Source: Eretmocerus hayati (Eukaryota > Arthropoda > Insecta > Hymenoptera > Aphelinidae). From it: DNA of 64,000 bases. Shown here piece after piece: positions 54,927 through 64,000 of this stretch (position 1 is its first letter; each line of letters opens with the position of its first letter). The position numbers and the translations under genes were made by a program. The DNA lies in NCBI GenBank assembly GCA_029851415.1, contig CM056741.1, positions 90,741,282 through 90,805,281 of the forward strand. The letters run 5' to 3'. The notes beneath the pieces are model-generated. The model saw only the letters and a list, made by a program, of their open reading frames with translations. It was not told the DNA's origin and did no database searches.

Positions 54927-55995
54927 TTAGACAAATGCTCGCTTCACTTTATTGACGTGTTTCAAAAATCGTTTTCCCGTGGTCGATTCTAATAATACAT
55001 TATTATTCCGATGAACTACTACTACTTTGAATTTTCCGTTAAAGAATTTGTCCAATTCGCCTTTTCTAAGTTCTAACAGCACATGAAATTCCATCCCTAT
55101 TCTTAAGTCTTTTGATTTCGTCTTTTTGTCGTATTGAATTCTGGTTTTTTCCTTAGAATCCTTCTGGTCATCCCTAGCAACTCTTTTTATCTCAGCAAGG
55201 GTTGTAATGAGGTTATATGAATATGAGTTGTATGTCTCCAAATCAAATTCGTGTCGATACTTGTCTATGGTTCGAGCTTTTCGGCCGTAAATGATCTCGA
55301 AAGGGGTGGAACCGGTCGAACTGTGAAGTGAGGTATTATATCCGAACATTGCGAATGGGACAATAGTGTCCCAGTCTCATTTTCCAGTTGCTTTTGTCCG
55401 TATGTAGCTACCAAGCATGGCGTGACTACGTTCTGAGGAGGCATTCTCTTGAGGATGGTAACTAGTAGTTGCTATGAGTTTGGTACCGAAGATTTTACCA
55501 AGTTCTTCGAGTAAACGGTTTTTGAAGCTAGTGCCTCTGTCACTCAAGATCACTCGGGATACTCCGGAGTTACTTATGAAATGGCGGGCTATTGCATCAG
55601 CGATAGTAACTGCTCGAATGTCTGGCTAGGAGACGGCTAGGCAAAATTTAGAAAGTTTACATTGCATGGTTAGAATATGTTTATTACCTGATGGAATAAG
55701 GGGCAACGGCCCAACCGTGTCAACGGCCACTTTCGAAAAAACTTCTAAGGGAGTATCAGATATGATCATTGGTACTTTTTTCCGAATACCTATCAATTTT
55801 TGTTCTTGGCAAACAGAGCATTTACTGATGAATTCTCCAACATCTTTTTCCATACCTTTCCAAAAATATCTTTCGCGAATCCTTCCATAAGTCTTACCAG
55901 ATCGACGATATCCGCCAAATAGGCTCGAATGAAATTCTTCTATTATAGAATTTGTTCTTTCTGTAGAAGGAATCGTGCAAGTCCTATAGAACGAT
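54927..55995 (-). pseudogene. Integrase fragment of the second copy
   Basis: The zinc-finger part (HSSLFGG, CSVCQEQK) and AVDTVGPLP are readable in 55995-55626. The middle, with an LSDRGT-like and SERSH-like sequence, is broken by stops, and the C-terminal part (SSTGSTPFEIIYGRKARTID onward) is readable in 55349-54927. Not functional. Confidence 0.82.
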
Positions 55996-56300
55996 TCCTC
56001 GAGGCGAAGCCGAGAGCGATAAATACACGGGAGTTTGAGGCCCACATTTACTCCCGAGTAGCGTATGCTATTTTCAGCCTAGTGGGACTAGAATACGCCC
56101 CCCCCAGCCACTTGCTCCTGGCGTTGAGCTGCCTCAACAGCCGCGCCATGTACACCGAACTCGGGATGTTTACTGACTTGGAAGAAGGACGGGGTCCGGG
56201 GCAGAGCCCCGCCGGGGGGTTCGGGGGGGGGGGAGCAGAGCCCCTCCGACTGAGAAGAAATTCTGAAAGTGGTCTAAGAATGTTCTCTTCTTCACGTTCA
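55996..56300. other. GC-rich tract with G-runs
   Basis: The sequence changes abruptly from AT-rich retroelement to GC-rich, with a palindromic CTCGAGGCGAAGCCGAG start and G-runs at 56190-56235 (including eleven Gs from 56223) that could form a quadruplex. A plus-strand frame covers it but I recognise no family. Confidence 0.5.
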
Positions 56301-56600
56301 TATTGGTTTTGCTAAGTTTTGGACTAAATTGATTCTTTATTACGTCTCTATTTAACCTCATACAATCAAATTTTCGAATAATATCCAGAAAGGTCCTTCA
56401 TTAATCGAAAAAATACTCGCGGAAGCAGACAAAAACATCCTCCCGCATCCATCTGCTGATGCGAGTGCCGATGTGCGCATGCTCATACTGTGAGCCGCGC
56501 TTTATCTCGCCATTCTCATCGCCATTCTCCATTCCTCTCTGTCCGTTACTTGTAAGTTACCATGTGTGAGTTATGTGGACGTATACGTCCTTCCCAACTA

Positions 56601-56800
56601 TCTCCTTGCGTAGCTCAGTCAAGAGCGTACTCGACTGTAACGCGGTAGGCTGGGGTTCGATTCCCACCGATGGCAAATTTTTACTTTGCCTTCTCTCCCG
56701 CAGCAACTTCGTTGCCAGGACTGAAGTGAAAGTAGCCGGGAGGAAAAAACTCGGTTCAGTCCTCATAAGGTGGTGGTTAAAGTACGTACTTTAGTCCTAT
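56601..56800 (+). repeat. tRNA-derived SINE
   Basis: A-box-like TAGCTCAGTCAAGAGC (56611-56626) and a perfect B box GGTTCGATTCC (56654-56664) lie 28 bases apart, as in a tRNA. The acceptor stem ends do not pair, and an unrelated body follows (to about 56800), so this is a SINE rather than a tRNA gene. The right end is uncertain. Confidence 0.65.
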
Positions 56801-56808
56801 TAGGCCGG

Positions 56809-57374
56809 AAAAAATGTTTCAGTCTAGGTTCTGCCCTCCCCAGTGAGTTTTGAGCGATTTTTGCGATTCGATTTTTCGGCCAATGAGAACTCAAGAACTT
56901 TCTGCGCATGCGCGTAATATTACAGAAACAAAACTTTGCGCAATCGATAGCCCGGAATATTTCCTTTGGAATGACTACTGGTAAAGTTCATTTTGATGCT
57001 GTAGTACCGGAATTCTGAGCGTCTTTGTGGAAAAAAAAGATTTACTCTCTCGAATCCCATAAACTTGTGGGCCATTGGTCTGAACTCCCGGTCTGAGACT
57101 TTCTGGCGAATGACTGATGCGGATTCCGCAGACTACCCTACTCTCCGTGTTCCCTTTCAAATGTCATAGCTCAGCTCTAAAAACATGGAAATGAACTTCA
57201 CCAGTAGTCATTTTGGGGGAAATTTCACGGGCTATCGATTGCGCGCGGTTTCAATTCCGTAAAATCACGCGCATGCGCAGAAAATACTCGAGTACTCAAT
57301 GGTCGAGGAATCGAATCGCATAAATATGCTCGAAACTCACTGGAGAGTGCAGAACCTAGACTGAAACATTTTTT
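56809..57374. mobile_element. 566-bp TIR element
   Basis: Inverted repeats of about 195 bp begin AAAAAATGTTTCAGTCTAGG and end with the inverse. Shared internal blocks are CGCGCATGCGCAGA-like and GGGCTATCGATTGCGC. No coding capacity. The target duplication is hidden in A/T runs, so the class is unknown. Confidence 0.75.
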
Positions 57375-58013
57375 TCATGAAGAGCATCACATATTACATC
57401 AAATTATGTGTTTTCAGAATTTTTCCATGATTGGGTTTTTTAGAAAGAAATTGAATAAAGATTTTCATGGAATCGCCAATATATAAGATCAATTACCTCG
57501 AAAAAATTATTCCAAGGCATATTTCGATAGCTCAGCTTCCAAATGCGCTCACCCGCCTGTCATTATCTTATACTAACTCAAACCCATAGCAGTTTTAGTG
57601 GGAAAAAGATCTTCCCCCCCACCCAAATCTCGAGTTCCACCAACGTAAGCAGCTATGCGAATCTCACGTTATTGTTTCGTACAATAATCGTTATTTTTCG
57701 AGAAATCACTCACTATCAATCGACTCAATAAACATTGACGAGCGTCCGACGGCTTTCATTGTATCGGCTGTTGCAAATGCTGCGATCAGCTGCGATTCAT
57801 GGGAAATGGATATACTATACCTATACATTAGGGTGTCCTTTATTTCTCAACATTTTTTCATCTTTACGGGCGCCCCCCGGATGGTTCTTAAATGAAAGAA
57901 AAATGAGAATCCCACTTCTACATTCCCCGGAAAGGAAGTTCAAACCGTGCCGATGCGAGCCGACATTTTTTAGGGAAGGTTATCAAAATCAGGTACTAAT
58001 CCTTCTCGTCTCG
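57375..58013. other. Non-coding stretch
   Basis: No gene, RNA or repeat recognised; a short frame from 57735 is not supported by anything. Confidence 0.35.
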
Positions 58014-59261
58014 GCATGTTCAGAGCCCACGCTAAAACACCTTAGGGTTTTCAAAGTACTCCAAGACATCATCTTCTATGTGAAATTTGCTGTAAAATCT
58101 GAATTTGAAGTGATAGCGATGATTTGTTGCGATCTAGATGCTGAAAGAAGGAAATTTTTGACAACAAAACCTCTATGTCAGGTCATTTTTCTCTCATCTT
58201 TTCTCTTCCCAGCAGCTCAATGAGCCACAAAGAATCTCCAAAATACTCAAATCTATACGAAATTCCATGGGAAATCGATTGTCGACCTTGGTTTTGCGTT
58301 AGAAAATTCTCCAAGTACTGAATTTTTGAATTTTTCGGTTCTATTCTACAATTTATTCATCATGTCTCTGTAACAAAGCTTCGTTAGATGTGTTTGGAGT
58401 CTTAAAGTTTTTGAGAACATCATTGTCGTTGTAGAATTTGCTGCCTGATTCGAATTTGAAGTGATATCGATCACTTGTTGCGATCTAGATGCCGAAAGAT
58501 GAAAATTACCGACAACGAAACTTCTTTTCCAGTCATTTTTCCCTTATTTCTCTCTTCCTAGCAGCTCAATGAGCCACAAAGAATCTTCAAAGTACTCATA
58601 TCTATCTCGCATTCTATGGAAAACCGATTGTCGACCTTGGTTTTGCGTAAGAAAATTCTCCAAGTGCTGAGTTTTAGAATGTTTTGATTCTATTCTCGAA
58701 CCTCTCCATTATGTTTCTGTGACAAAGCTTCGTTGTGATAGGTTTGGAGTCTCAAAGTATTTGAAAATATCATCTTCGATGTGAAATTTGCTGTTAAATC
58801 TGAATTTGGAGTGATAGCGATGATTTGTTGCGATCTAGATGCTGAAAGATGGGAATTTTTGACAACGAAACCTCTTTTTAAGTCATTTTCTCCTTACCTC
58901 CCCCTTCCCAGCAGCTCAATGAGCCACAAAGAATCTTCAAAAGACTCATATCTATGTGGAATTTTATTGGAAACCGATTGTCGTTCTTGGTTTCGCGTTA
59001 GAAAATTCTCCAAGTGCTGGATTTTGGAATTTTTTGATTCTATCCTCGAATTTCTTCATTATGTCTCTGTAACGAAGCTCCGTTGTGATGGGTTTGAAGC
59101 CTCGAAGTATTTGAACATATCATCTTCGATGTGAATTTTGCTGTTGAATCTAAATTTGAAGTGATAGCGATGATTTGTTGTGATCTAGATGCTGAAAGAT
59201 GAGAATTTTGACAACAAGACCTCTCTTTTGGTCATTTTTCCCTCAATCACTCTCTTCTCAG

Positions 59262-60104
59262 GGAAGGTATTGCCCGGCTGGGCGAAATAGGACGACTAGT
59301 TGCCGAGTGGGCCAGAAGTTCCGGCCTGTGTCTCAACGCTGGCAAGACCAAGGCAATCTACTTCAGCTCGGAGAGAAATATCAAAGATCTGAAGAGAATG
59401 GACTTGCCAGGGGTTGAGATACAGGAAGGAAAGTTCATCCCGTTCAGTGATACGGTCGTGAGTCTCGGTGTTACACTTGACAGTGAATTGACATGGAAAC
59501 CGCACATCGACCAAGTAACTAAGAAAGTCAACAGAGCCCTATACGGTCTGCGGTTTTTTAGGGCATGTATTACCAGACCTCTCCGAATTCGCCTAGTCGA
59601 GTCATTGGTTCAACCGCACCTAGATTATTGCGCGGTCGTGTACCTCGACGCCACGGACGAACAGCGGCAACGGGTACAGAGACTAAGCAATTCATGTGTG
59701 AGATATATTTTTGATCTTAGGAGAGATGAGCACATCCGCCGTTTAGGGAGCGCTTGGGTTGGTTACGTACTGATTCGCGGAGAATGTACTTCGCAGCTCT
59801 CTTGATGCATAAGATCATGCACTTAGGAGAACCTGGCTACCTAGCTGCGATGTTTACCAGGTACCAATCCGAACGCCCCGCACGGGGTGATCTAGAAGAG
59901 CGGGTACTCAAAGTTCCCAACATGAGACTTGAATATGGAAGAAGATCTTTCCAGGTCCAATGTGCTCATTTGTGGAACTTTCTCCCTCCGGGCTTTCGGC
60001 AGCTTGAGGAGATATCATCATTTAAAGAGTCCTCAAGAAACTTCCTGTTAACACTATCCTCCCAGAGGATTGATGTGGAGAAAAAACACTATTTTAATTT
60101 GTAA
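59262..60104 (+). pseudogene. Reverse transcriptase C-terminal fragment
   Basis: Residues such as SGLCLNAGKTKAIYF, VSLGVTLDSELTWKPHI and LVQPHLDYCAVVY mark the thumb and C-terminal region of non-LTR reverse transcriptases. A one-base frameshift near 59753 separates 59262-59752 from the continuation, which ends at TAA 60102-60104. The catalytic core and upstream endonuclease are absent. Confidence 0.85.
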
Positions 60105-60514
60105 ACTGTGATAAGCATGAGCCCGTTTCAATTGATGTCTTCTACTTCTATGCGTGACTTTTTCGTTTCCGAACTGAGATTCCTGTGATATGACTGTGGG
60201 CCCATGTCTTTTTTTATATGTCTTCCCAAACGGGAAAATGTTTTCTTTTCCTCAACGTTTTTTGTTAAGACTGATATATGTATATATATATGAAAACGTG
60301 GCTTTTTCTTCTTTTTCTTTTCATGACTCTTAGCATCTTACGATGCCTCGACATGACTAGTCACTTTCTGTGATAATTCGAATAGCCTTAACCAAAACGA
60401 CAAATTTTTACAAATTTAATGTCATTATTATGTATAAGTGACATATGTTTCATATGCTACTGTATTTTTGTATTTTTGCCCTTGGGCGAATGAAGGTTAT
60501 CATTCATTCATTCA
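59262..60514 (+). mobile_element. 5'-truncated CR1/Jockey-type non-LTR retrotransposon
   Basis: It starts abruptly inside the reverse transcriptase, runs to a short 3' region and ends in an ATTC repeat (about 60499-60514), typical of CR1/L2-like 3' ends. Flanking CTTCTCAG and ATTCCCAG may be an imperfect target duplication. It sits cleanly within one unit of the 350-bp array. Confidence 0.82.
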
Positions 60515-61123
60515 TTCCCAGCAGCTCAATGAGCCACAAAAAATCTCCAAAAGACTCATATCTACATAAAATTCCACGGAGAACTGATTGTCGACTTTGG
60601 TTTTGCGTCAGGAAATTCTCCAAGTGCTTAATTCTGGGATTTTTTGATTCTATCCTCGAATTTCTTCATTATGTCTCTGTAACGAAGCTCCGTTGTGATA
60701 GGTTTGAAGCCTCGAAGTATTTGAACATATCATCTTCGATGTGAAATTTGCTGTTGAATCTGAATTTGGAGTGATAGCGATGATTTGTTGCGATCTCGAT
60801 GCTGAAAGATGAGAATTTCCGACAACAGAACTTCTTTTTCAGTCATTTCTTTCTCATTTCTCTGGATCCAGAAGCCCAATGAGCTACAAAGGATCTCCAA
60901 AATGCTCATATCTATGTGGAATTTCATGGGAAACCGATTGTCGTTCTTGGTTCCGCGTTAGAAAATTCTCCCAGTGCTTGATTTTGGAATTCTTTGATCC
61001 TATCCTCGCATTTCTTCATTATGTCTCTGTAACAAAGCTTCGTTGTCATGGGTTCGGAAGCTGAAAGTATTTGAAACTATCAATGTCGATGTGAAATTTG
61101 CCGCTGAATCCGAATTTAAGTGA

Positions 61124-61862
61124 TGTCAGGAACCTAGTCGGTTCCCAACTAGCTCTATATATACTCCGCACGTGGGAGTATATGCGTATCCCATATAGGC
61201 ATAGCTGGTATTCTAACATATAGATGTACCTTGTATTGTAAGCTATAGATATACTATGTATCTTGATGTATAGGCATACAGAGAAGCGGAGAGTTCAAGA
61301 AGCTAGGAGAAGCTCCGAGAAACCGCGAGTAGCGCCCGCGAGTCTAGACGAAGGGTGCAAGGACAAAGCGCTGCCGCGCCTCACCTGCATTTCTTCTAGC
61401 CACGAACGAAGGAGAAACGCGGGGTCTGAGAGAGTATGAATAGAGCTCAAAAGCTCTGGCAAGGAGCTTAGATTCGCAGTTTACCGCGAGACTCCGTCGA
61501 GTACGTTTCGAGCTCTTAGAACCGCAGTACACCGCGAGCTCCCGTCACGTACGACGTTCGTCCTTAGAATCACGCGCCGGGCTTCTAGTTCGCAGTACGA
61601 ACTCACCTATTGACACGACCACATCGTTCATTAACGCCATTTCGAGTCGAGTACCTCAGCCCTTGACGGACTCTACTCAAGTAGAATCAACCCCAGTACT
61701 TTGTAAAGTCTCTCTCTCGTAATTGTACTTTCGGTCTAATAAACGCAACTCTAGGGATTCCCTTTGTATTCATTTCACTTCCGAATTCCCACCTACCTAC
61801 CTGTCGAGTCAGGACTCCCCAGGTGCAGTATGAAAGAACCCACGTTACGAATCCCCGTAACA
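61124..61862 (+). repeat. 5' LTR, 739 bp
   Basis: It starts TGTCAGGAACC and ends CCCCGTAACA (TG...CA). TATATATA lies at about 61156 and a polyadenylation signal AATAAA at 61738-61743. The left flank is repeat-unit sequence (TTTAAGTGA), placing the insertion within the 350-bp array. Confidence 0.72.
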
Positions 61863-61988
61863 AACTGATGTCAGAGGTGGGATACTGCGTGGGAAAATTC
61901 GGAAAATTTTTTACCGCGTCAACTGCGTCGCGCCTTACCTGATTCAACCGAATACAGCTGCCACTGACAAGGAGGAAGGACGGGAAGG

Positions 61989-62032
61989 ATGTTCATCTGG
62001 TTTACCTGTTTCATGGTCTATGCAGCATCTGG
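61989..62032 (+). other. Possible signal-peptide leader exon with splice donor
   Basis: ATG 61989 opens MFIWFTCFMVYAAS, a hydrophobic signal-like peptide, and is followed by CTGG|GTGAGT (donor 62033). In the leader of an LTR element such an exon could splice to env outside the window. It is short and could be chance. Confidence 0.35.
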
Positions 62033-62404
62033 GTGAGTAGTTTTATAATTTCCCCGATTTTTGTCCCTCGTGGGGAGAGTCGCGAGGCACAGACTTAAAT
62101 TTTCAGAAATTTTCTAGACGCCAAATACAGCCGAATATTATTTTATATCAGAGAGCATTTATACAACAATAGTGTTGTGCGCAGACTATAATTGAACCCC
62201 CTTCAAGCCAATAATTCAAAGTGATAATATTTTACTTTATACGATAGCTCGAGCCGAGCTCACCCGCAGACAGCAGGGGCCCAGTAGTGATACTTTTCGA
62301 ACTCGCAAAAATTTTTTAATTCCGCCCAGACTTGTACTCTTTGATTAACGCGTCAAAAATTAGCAGCTATAAATCTATACAAATTTTCAAACCCAAATAA
62401 TAAG

Positions 62405-64000
62405 ATGGCAAGTAATCGAAGAGATAATGAATACCATGATACAATAGGAAATATTTCCGATGGCTCGATTGAGAATAACTCGGGCAATCAAGCTGGACGA
62501 GGCGCCGAAGCCTCCAGCGACCCAAGTATCGCCAATGTGAATGGCGTCGCGCACATGGAAAAACACTTTGGGAAACGGTCAATGGAGGGCGACCCTAGGG
62601 CCAAGAGGATCAGCTAGCACTCATGGCCGCCGATGTCGGGTTGCAACAGACGGGTGGATTACATATGGAAATTGCTCTTCGCGATCTGAGTCGAATGCTT
62701 ACGACAGAGTCTGAATACTTCGACGACGGGAAAATAACGGTATTGATGGATTTGAGAGAATTTCTGGAACAAACACAGAATTCGAACGGGGCACGTGTGA
62801 AAGTAGGGGGTACACCTGACGATGATGATTATGATCAGTTTCGAGCAGAACGAGTATTCGCGGAATCCTCGCGATACGACGGACAAATACAAAATAACGA
62901 AATATTTAACAAACGTGACGCAGATACGCGGAACTCTAATGATAATAATACGTGAAAAATCTAGGGGCTTAACTGAATATACAATGCCGGGAGAATACCC
63001 GTGGCCTCTCGTCAGTGATGATGGATTGCAAAGGCGGTTTGATTACAGTTCCAGCCAACGGCCAGTCGGGGGCCAAGTTGCTGAGTCGGAGAGGTATGAT
63101 GGCCAGGACCCTTGCTCCATGCATGAGGACATAGGGTCGCGCTTCAGGAATCGGCCGCATAGGCTCGGTACTGAATTGCTTACGATAAGTAGGCCTATGT
63201 TCCGTAATCAGCTCACCGAGAGCGCCGATGCGGAAACGCGAAAGATTGCCCGCCAACGACTTCATAACAGTCAAGATGCGGAGATGCATTATTCAAAACC
63301 TAATAAGACCGCCGGCCGACCGCTCACCGGGAGCCTTGACGCTGAGATGCATTATTTAAGGAAATCAAACCAAATCGAGCAATCCGGAGAGTACGAAAAG
63401 CCACGTGAACGTAATATAGAAAAATCGTCGTTTGAAAATCGAACCAAAAGACGCTCACGCGGACAAAATAAGCATTATAACAATGAAAGCGCAGAGGAAT
63501 CTGACTTTGATGCCAAAACCTATGGAAAACCGCACCGATCCAACCTTTCGCGTCGAGATGAATTTATCAATGAATCTGAACGGAGTAAGGAACACCGACA
63601 CTCTGAACGATCGTACTCTACAGAGACTGAAACTTCCAATACCGACAGTGACGATGATTCGCACGAATACCCGGAAAATACGACAGATACAGTCGAGAAG
63701 AGACGAGTGACAGAAAATCTGATTCGAACGTTCGAGTTCGCCTTTCGGAATCGCGAAGAGCGATGGCTCAGTCTAACCCAGATCGCCGGCTAGGTTCTAA
63801 ATTTCGCTTAACGCTCAATCAAGCTTTAAATCAAATTCCTCCTTACGATGGTAATCGAGACATGTTCGCTCTTTTTCGCCAGTCCGTCAGATATGTGGTC
63901 GACGAATACGGTCCAGACTCAGAGCCATGGATTCTTTCAACCCTAGCAAGTAAACTCAAAGGTCGCGCAGCCGAGGGTTACACTGCGAGATCGACTCAGT
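62405..64000 (+). pseudogene. gag: gag of the third LTR element, several frame breaks, right end cut
   Basis: ATG 62405 opens a 70-residue frame. Homologous-looking sequence then continues in other frames: 62608-62955 (LQQTGGLHMEIALRDLSRML, acidic end), about 62955-63793 (long, charged, SR/DE-rich and disordered) and 63763 to the edge (LNQALNQIPPYDGNRDMFAL, capsid-like, ending PWILSTLASKLKGRAAEGY). Either three shifts have broken one gag or a long N-terminal extension precedes a separate gag that starts at ATG 63763. The capsid-like part is the only recognisable domain. Confidence 0.65.

Larger units (their letters stand above)
52490..55995 (-). mobile_element. Decayed second copy of the envelope-bearing Ty3-type element (integrase-env part)
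   Basis: Reading leftward, fragments match the element at 28.3-30.5 kb: integrase zinc finger and core (55995-55626), integrase C-terminus (55349-54927), env N-terminus (54911-54597), the cleavage-like region and coiled part (54584-54288), and env middle (54080-52490). It has many stops and shifts and lacks gag, protease, RT and the 3' part of env. The 52701-54011 segment is a later insertion. Identity to the intact copy is only moderate, so it is another, older member of the family. Confidence 0.85.
58014..61123. repeat. 350-bp tandem repeat array, interrupted
   Basis: CAGCTCAATGAGCCACAAAG recurs at about 58213, 58563 and 58914 and, after an insertion, at 60524 and (variant) 60876, about 350 bp apart. 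TGATTTGTTGCGATCTAGAT and GTCTCTGTAACAAAGCTTCG recur with the same period. About seven units remain. The array is split by a non-LTR element (59262-60514) and cut at the right by an LTR element (61124). Frames inside are not conserved. Confidence 0.88.
61124..64000 (+). mobile_element. Third LTR retroelement, running off the right edge
   Basis: It has a 5' LTR (61124-61862), a primer-binding-type sequence (TGATGTCAGAGGTGGGA, 61866-61882), a leader and gag-like frames ending in a capsid-like domain at the window edge. It inserted into a unit of the 350-bp array. The pol type cannot be seen, so Ty3 family membership is inferred from gag. Confidence 0.8.

Noticed and set aside
56605..56678. Functional tRNA gene with a GTA anticodon
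   Set aside because: A and B boxes are good but the acceptor stem does not pair and the anticodon arm is poor, so it is a SINE head.
57735..58223. 162-residue plus-strand frame
   Set aside because: It runs into the first unit of the 350-bp array and is not kept in later units.

Overview
The window reads as a transposon- and satellite-rich stretch of an arthropod nuclear genome, probably an insect. The evidence is short GT-AG introns, TATA plus TCAGT-initiator promoters, a Maverick/Polinton (adintovirus-like) element whose protein set I know mainly from insects, and Ty3-type retroelements with an insect-errantivirus/baculovirus-F-type envelope gene. No ordinary host gene is certain; two short multi-exon candidates are flagged. 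The species cannot be told from the sequence.

Region 1 (about 1-14.1 kb) is most of a Polinton. Leftward: a DUF8207-like protein, then a FtsK/HerA-type packaging ATPase. Rightward: a phospholipase-A2/pX-like virion protein, an adenain-like protease, a penton-like minor capsid protein, a small basic protein, a double-jelly-roll-type major capsid protein, two uncharacterised proteins and a chromodomain integrase. Leftward: a large protein-primed type family-B DNA polymerase. Beyond a duplicated 460-bp non-coding tract lie an OB-fold-like small protein with a sharp promoter and a four-exon gene. The virion genes are open, but the polymerase has two nonsense codons, one frameshift and a 63-bp intron, and the DUF8207-like gene has one nonsense codon, so this is an ageing integrated copy.

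Region 2 (14.1-21.4 kb) is mostly non-coding. It holds a 33-bp satellite (15.46-17.64 kb) carrying a 368-bp terminal-inverted-repeat insertion with a 10-bp target duplication, a small multi-exon candidate that ends in a mariner-like motif, and a tRNA-derived SINE.

Region 3 (about 21.4-31.65 kb) is an envelope-bearing Ty3 retroelement: frameshifted gag, an intact 1774-residue pol, and env read from a conserved splice acceptor. Pol holds a roughly 450-residue Ser/Thr/Pro-rich insert and then what looks like a macrodomain between RNase H and integrase. This is the most unusual thing in the window. Beside it, on the minus strand, is a three-exon candidate gene with a repeated FxDW exon start (31.74-32.44 kb).

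Region 4 (33.4-52.5 kb) is structural DNA: a 1.14-kb near-perfect palindrome flanked by TA, a 14-kb satellite array with 465-bp and 930-bp periodicity built around AATACTGTAT, a doubtful secreted-protein ORF, and a CCAT-type simple satellite.

Region 5 (52.5-64 kb) holds a decayed minus-strand relative of the Region 3 element, split by a 1.3-kb TIR element at a TA site (the first copy serves as the empty-site reference), a G-rich tract, a SINE, another TIR element, and a 350-bp tandem array. That array is broken by a 5'-truncated non-LTR retroelement and then by a third LTR retroelement, whose 5' LTR, leader and broken gag run off the right edge.
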